Part shown: positions 18,046 to 23,358 of the stretch, piece after piece | Layout: every line of letters begins with the position of its first letter | Numbering within the stretch: position 1 is the stretch's first letter | NCBI GenBank assembly: GCA_009760855.2 | Contig: WPIO01000270.1 | Coordinates: forward strand, 132,501-155,858 | Direction: 5' to 3' | Origin: Cristatella mucedo | Lineage: Eukaryota > Bryozoa > Phylactolaemata > Cristatellidae | DNA length: 23,358 nt | Translations under genes and position numbers: made by a program | Notes under the pieces: generated by a model | What the model saw: only the letters and a program-made list of their open reading frames with translations | The model's database searches: none | Told to the model about the DNA's origin: nothing

Positions 18046-18235
18046 CTATGAAATTTTTTGTTCATCTATATATTTATCAATCAAAACGTTTAATCTATCT
18101 AATACTTCTCTAACTATTGGAACTATTCTTGCAAATCTAAAAGGATATTTTTCTTCTACAACTTGTATTTTTAATATTTTTGTATATAATATTTTATATC
18201 ATAACATTTTCTTTCTTTATTATTAACTCTTCCAT
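18046..18235 (-). pseudogene. Small unrecognised ORF remnant, right copy
   Basis: Mirror of 10317-10506. The opposite strand is open at 18029-18226 but shows no coding sign. Confidence 0.22.
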
Positions 18236-18273
18236 ACTCACTTATAATATCAAAATAAAAATTAATGTATTTC

Positions 18274-18747
18274 TCATCTTAAAGAAGTAACATAAACAGG
18301 AATTCTAATTGGCGAATCTAATCTTAACTTGGTAGGTATTCTAACGTTCACTGCCGTAATACAGTCTATGTGTGTAGCATAACAATTCAATCCAGGAAAA
18401 CAAATCTCAAATTCAGAATAGAGACATCTACTTAGTTTTAAAACATACAATCAAAGTAAACATTGGGCTAAGTGTTGCTTTGGAATACATTCTTCAACCA
18501 TCTTTCTACTCGATAAACATTTTACTTCTATTAATGTATCTTCATCAATTATTCCATCTGGTAAATATCTATAAACACCATCACTAGTAAAACAATCATT
18601 TGCATTCTCAATCTTTCTATCTAATTTCATTTCTAGAAGTGTTGCAGAAATAGGTTAAAATACCTTACTAAATAACATTTGAGGAAATCTTATTGGTTGA
18701 GAATTAGCAATATATTTTTTAGTTTTGTATTGGCAAAAAATTCTATA
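18274..18747 (-). pseudogene. YqaJ-like nuclease, right copy
   Basis: Mirror of 9805-10278 with the same TAA and TGA interruptions and the same PDG...EVK core. Confidence 0.58.
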
Positions 18748-18897
18748 TCATAATCTATTTATGAACCAAATGAACCATATCATTTCTTAGAATATAAATT
18801 TCTGATCCACCTATGTTTAATAACCAGACGTTTTCCCTTAATCTGAACCTTGAATAAAATTTGTTTGTTTGCATTATATGTTATAATCTTAATTTGC

Positions 18898-19274
18898 TTA
18901 GGTCTCTAATGGATTACAAACAGATATTCCTTTACTACAACTGAAAGGTGTTCCATTACCATTAGATGTTAACTCAGCACTGTTTTCACAAATAGTAAGA
19001 TAGTGTAGGATGATTGTTGTAGTAGGAATTGCTACACTACAAGCACCACCTGCTTCAGCACTACCAGCAGCAGCACACTAGATATTAAAGAATTGAATTA
19101 AACAGTTACGTCAAGTTTTGAAGTTACTCTAAGAGGTTCATTATTATATTGAAGGTCAATAACATGAATAGGATAAAGAGATAACCACTTAGGAAATGTG
19201 ACACCAACAGGTTCAGCTAGTTCATTCAATCTAAGACATTGTTTCCTAAATGTAGTAAAATCTAGATAAGACGT
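18898..19274 (-). pseudogene. Capsid-like C-terminal fragment, right copy
   Basis: Mirror of 9280-9654. Two added bases near 19075 shift the frame just after the internal TAA. Confidence 0.53.
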
Positions 19275-20534
19275 TAATAAGAATAATAATAATATTGCAC
19301 TTGATAAAGCGCCCTCAGAGAACTTAATCTCTTTCTAGGCACTTTATATTTGCTGCAAAGTGATATGCAATAGAATAGTAAGTAAAATCATGCTTAAAAA
19401 AAACAAACGAAATGAATAATATGGTTAGGGGTTACATGCACAGGGTCAGCATGCAAATGTGGTTAGTGGCAGCATGCACAGTGTCAGCACGCATAAGCAC
19501 ATCTAGGACGAATCACAGGGACCCACTAAATGCTGTCCTAAATAGGTGTGTTTTTAAGTTCCTTTTAAATGTGGTCAGGTCAGGGGATGTTCTGACGCAG
19601 GTCGGGAGGGAGTTCCAGGCTTTGGGAGCATACGAGCTAACTGCACGGTCTCCAAAGGATTTAAGGTTTGTACGAGGAATTTCCAGACTGTCGGATTCCG
19701 AAAAGCGAGTGGTACGATGCTTGGCCTGATGGGGTAGTATATCTGAAAGATAGGCTGGAGCCATTGAATGAAGAGACCTAAAAGTGAGCGACAAAACCTT
19801 GAAGTCAACCCGTTGCCTCACTGGTAGCCAGTGCAGGTCGGCGAGAAGTGGAGTAATGTAGCAACTGCGACGCTCACGACAGACAAGCCTAGCTGCAGAG
19901 TTTTGCACCAGCTGCAATCGCCTGATCACACATGCTGGATGGCCAGTAAGCAGCGAGTTGCAGAAGTCGAGACGGGATGTCACGAATGCATGGACTAACT
20001 TAGACGTCGTATCCTAAATCTAAATCTAAACAAGCCCGAATTTTAACAATGTTATGTAGCTGAAAGTAAGCATTTTTGACTGTGGAGCTGATGTGGTCGT
20101 TTGACGAGAGGTCACTTTGGAACATGACACATTTATTTCGAGCTGATTCAACAGGAGATATGCTGGCTGAGCCAATTTTGAGCGTCAGCCTTTCCAATTT
20201 CTGAATCACACTGGGTTTTGCCCATAACTAGTAAGTTAGTTTTATCATTGTTTAGTTTTAGAAAACTTGCTGCCGTCCTGGTGCGGATGCCATGAATACA
20301 TGCAGCAAGTGAGTTGAGAGAATTCGAGGTGCTCGATGGCTGGGAGGGATGAAAGCAAAGGTACAACTGAGTGTCACCCTCATAGAAGTGAAAGCCTAGA
20401 TTGTGCTTGGCAATCACATCAGCAAGAGGGAGAGTATAAACCGTGAAAAGGACCGGACCTAGCACAGAGCCCCGAGGTACTCCATATTTCAGAGGTACTT
20501 CAGACGATCTTTGTCCATTCACGTCAATACCCTG
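19275..20534 (-). mobile_element. Nested L2/CR1-type LINE, right copy
   Basis: Mirror of 8021-9279 with the same YEGD box and the same frameshift near the RT C-terminal domain. One extra base in the AAAACCC stretch near 20215 adds a second frameshift. Confidence 0.93.
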
Positions 20535-23358
20535 TTAGCAATTCAATATTTTCTCTACACCTAACATTCTCCATTGTTTTTCCAAAGAATGAATTTTATT
20601 TAGTTGTTTGAAGAAATACTTTCAAAAGAATTTGCTGCTTTACCTCTAAGTGTTGTATTATTATCAATGTATGATGATAACCAATTAGATTGTTCAAACT
20701 CTAATACTCGATGTATAACTGCTAACTCTTATCCTAACTCAATAGAGTTTTTGAGATTAAGAGAATTAATAGCATACTTTTTTTGGTTCTAAATCTAATA
20801 TTATTTTTCGACTGGATCATTACCTCTACTAAAGGAACTTTGATATTGTGAATGTTTTTCTTAGTTATTCTTTTGTTTTCTGGTTGCAAAGAATAATCTA
20901 AGAATAGTTCATGTTTTTCTTTTTAATAATGATTATCAACTTCAAGAATATATCCCTTATTTAATGATGGTTTAAAATTTTAATTATTTCATTTTAACTT
21001 TCGTTCCATAATTTTAGTTTCTCCTTTGATAGCAAATTAAACCCACCAGTAGGTAAAGGTTGCTTCATAGCCCAACCATACAAATTAGTTGAATCAAAAT
21101 ACAATAGGTATGATTTTAGTTTCTTAAGATCAAAATCAATACATGTATTATTATTTGCTTTTGCTAAACGTTTTGATACTTGAGTCATACCTCCACGAAT
21201 ACCCTTTTCAAAAAAAAAAAATACAAATCTGGATCAGTAAGAAGTTCAAGAACCGTGTCTGTATGTTTTAATCTTGCAGTCCAAGTTAGCTGAGGAGTGG
21301 TTAAAAGTTTTGCTGGATCTATCAGATAGTTTTTTCATTATAAGATCATGAAATCTCTCAAAGATTTCTGCTATTGCTAGAACATCATTTTTCAAGTATA
21401 AGTCATGATAATCTTTTTTTGTTTGTGTTTCAAAAGCATTCCATACTTTAATTGCATGTACATAATCTTCTTCTGAAAAATGTCCATTAAGACTTGAATA
21501 GAACTTTTCAATTGTAGGTAAACTTGTTTCTTCAAATCTAGCAAAATAATCTATGTACTCATAGGGATAAATTCCCTTCTTTGTTAGCAATGCTATTTTA
21601 CTATCATCACAATTCGTAAAATGTTGTCTTATTACATTAACTTTATCGTTTGATTTTGAAAAAATCTTTATTAATATATCCAGTGAACTTTGTAACAACT
21701 TAAAGGAATCTCTAAAATAAAGATTTCCAAAATCTATAGTTTAAAACTTTTCTTTGCTGTTAGCAACTATCTGTTTTTTATCCATGTCACAATTAAGAGC
21801 ATTATCAACTAGATGTGAATCATATCCACTGATATTATTAATATAAACAGAAATTCTAAACGTTTTTGGACGAATTCATACATTTATATAACATTCATTA
21901 TGTGCAGCACCTCTATATTTACCTGTTAAATGGCAATGATCTAATACTTTAAATTCTTTTGATAAAGATCCTCCACAAATCCAGCAGGTAGTTGCATTAT
22001 TGTAATAATTACGTTCTTCCTCACTCATTGTTGTTTTATCAAATACTTTAAGTTCATTTTTTTAGTTTATCAACTTGTTTTTACAATCTTCCTCTAAAGA
22101 AAGAATACATTTACTAATGCAGTCTGGACCAAAAGTCTGTTTACGCTCTGATACTATTTTACTTTGGTGGTTTTAAAGTTACATGAGCACAAGAACAAGG
22201 TTTGTGTTGATTAACTGAATCTTGTACTGCTTCTTCTGGTTTTATCAATTGATCCAAGTAAACGTTCAAAATCAGCGTACGCAACTAGTGGTGACTTAAT
22301 CATTTGATCAAAATCTCTAAACCCAATCAAATCTCCTGTTCCATCATTTCTACTATTAGCTGCTGGCATTTTTATTCTTGATGTACCATAATGTTTTGAA
22401 TTATAATCAATTATATGTGTATCTAGTTGTTCTTGCTTTAAGAATCTTGATAGATATCTCTTGCAAAATAATTGTGTTCTTCTTTTATCTTTCTCAGTTC
22501 TACAAAGAGGGTTACAAATTTGCATCAATACATATTGAGATTTTATTCGATTAGTATAGAGAAGAAGATCTATATGATTTTCTCTCTCTTTAGAATTAAC
22601 TATTAGTGGAGAGATAGATGAGGTATATTCATAAACATTTATTGAAACGTTAAATAGTTTAGCAAGTTAAGGAATATCTTCTACTCTAATAGGAACACTT
22701 TCATTTACAATAAACTATAACACTTTCATTTACAATAAACTATTTTCTTGAATCATCTCCATCAATTGGAAAGAATAGTGGTTTTTATAGGTGTAATATA
22801 TCTGAATACTTATCATTCATTATTTGTCTTAAATCATTAATAATTTCTGGATGATTATCTCTTGGATGTAATTCTCTCAACACACACCAAAATGCACAAT
22901 AATTATCATCTATATTTTTTTATATTTATAACATATCTCATGTTTTTTAACTTATCTAGCAATAATCTTACACGAAGAGCCTCCCTCATTCGACTCAACA
23001 ATAATATTATCGAAAGTAGCAAAGTGTTTTCCATTTGTTGACTTAAAGTGAGAAACTCTGTTTAATATTGTTGAAGCACCACTATTGATTGTAGCGAAGA
23101 AAATATCTTTCTTTGAGTTTTCTCATTTAACTTGTATAACAAGACTCATTTTTACATTACCAACACTTGTTGTTATTACATCAGTCATACTATCAATCCT
23201 TCTTGGAGTACACACATTTTCCTTAATACATTAAGATCTGCATCTTCCAACTGAAAACCTACATATTCATAATCAATCTCATTTCTATTTGTACTTTTTT
23301 TTTACCTAAAAACCCAAGCATTTGTTTTCCCTCTTTCGGAGGCGTTGTGTGATTCTTT
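20535..23358 (-). pseudogene. Protein-primed DNA polymerase B, right copy, incomplete at window end
   Basis: Mirror of about 5145-8020. The motif A region, the Exo motifs and the Cys/His knuckle are all present. Extra lesions compared with the left arm: A-tract gains near 21330, 22173 and 22242 that shift frame, a 68-bp deletion joining ATTGCT to AGATAAG near 22960, and CA-context gains near 23214 and 23348. Confidence 0.92.

Larger units (their letters stand above)
15328..23358 (-). repeat. Right arm of the giant inverted repeat
   Basis: Reverse complement of 13380 down to about 5145. Differences are few: an ambiguous base with ~160 bp missing at 16490, a 68-bp deletion in polB (equivalent to 5537-5604), a 3-bp insertion in the Cys-rich gene, three two-base additions in CA contexts (near 19075, 23214 and 23348) and several homopolymer length changes. 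The arm runs off the window end. Confidence 0.97.
15388..23358 (-). mobile_element. Polinton/Maverick element, inverted copy, cut by the window end
   Basis: Mirror image of 4632-13320 with the same gene order and lesions. Only one TIR lies in the window; the other end and its flank lie beyond 23358. Confidence 0.95.

Noticed and set aside
15388-23358. Independent second Polinton insertion
   Set aside because: The same target duplication, flank, nested LINE and lesions show it is a duplicated copy.

Overview
The window looks like animal nuclear DNA, probably from an invertebrate draft assembly. It carries fragments of an L2/CR1-type LINE with (ATT)n tails, tRNA-derived SINEs, microsatellites and a degenerate Polinton (Maverick) DNA transposon. 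No intact host gene, rRNA or tRNA was seen. Species cannot be fixed from the sequence.

Bases 1-4625 are host flank. Four LINE pieces lie at 1-269, 618-780, 1698-2175 and 2502-3070. They are followed by a TCTG/TC microsatellite, a tRNA-derived SINE near 3865-4085 and a 29-bp minisatellite at 4282-4407.

Bases 4632-13320 are a Polinton bounded by ~260-bp terminal inverted repeats and a perfect 6-bp target duplication (CTCTTG). Its order is: TIR, protein-primed family-B DNA polymerase (+), nested LINE (+), C-terminal piece of a capsid-like protein (+), YqaJ-like nuclease (+), fibre-like repeat protein (+), Cys-rich zinc-binding protein (-), integrase (+), membrane-like unknown protein (-), TIR. 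All genes carry stops, frameshifts or deletions. The LINE sits where the polymerase C-terminus and capsid N-terminus should be.

Bases 13381-15327 are a spacer: a third copy of part of the polymerase (13382-about 14015) in direct orientation, then about 1.3 kb of host-like sequence with a second SINE. From 15328 to the window end, the Polinton and 54 bp beyond its target site recur in inverted orientation. The result is a near-identical palindrome with arms of at least 8 kb. The right arm has one ambiguous base (16490) where about 160 bp of integrase is missing, a 68-bp polymerase deletion, and several homopolymer or CA-dinucleotide length differences.

If intact, the element's genes would form a virus-like module: a polymerase for copying, an integrase for insertion, a recombination nuclease, and capsid and fibre proteins for a particle. 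As seen here it is a fossil, and both arms share the same lesions, so most decay and the LINE insertion came before the inverted duplication.
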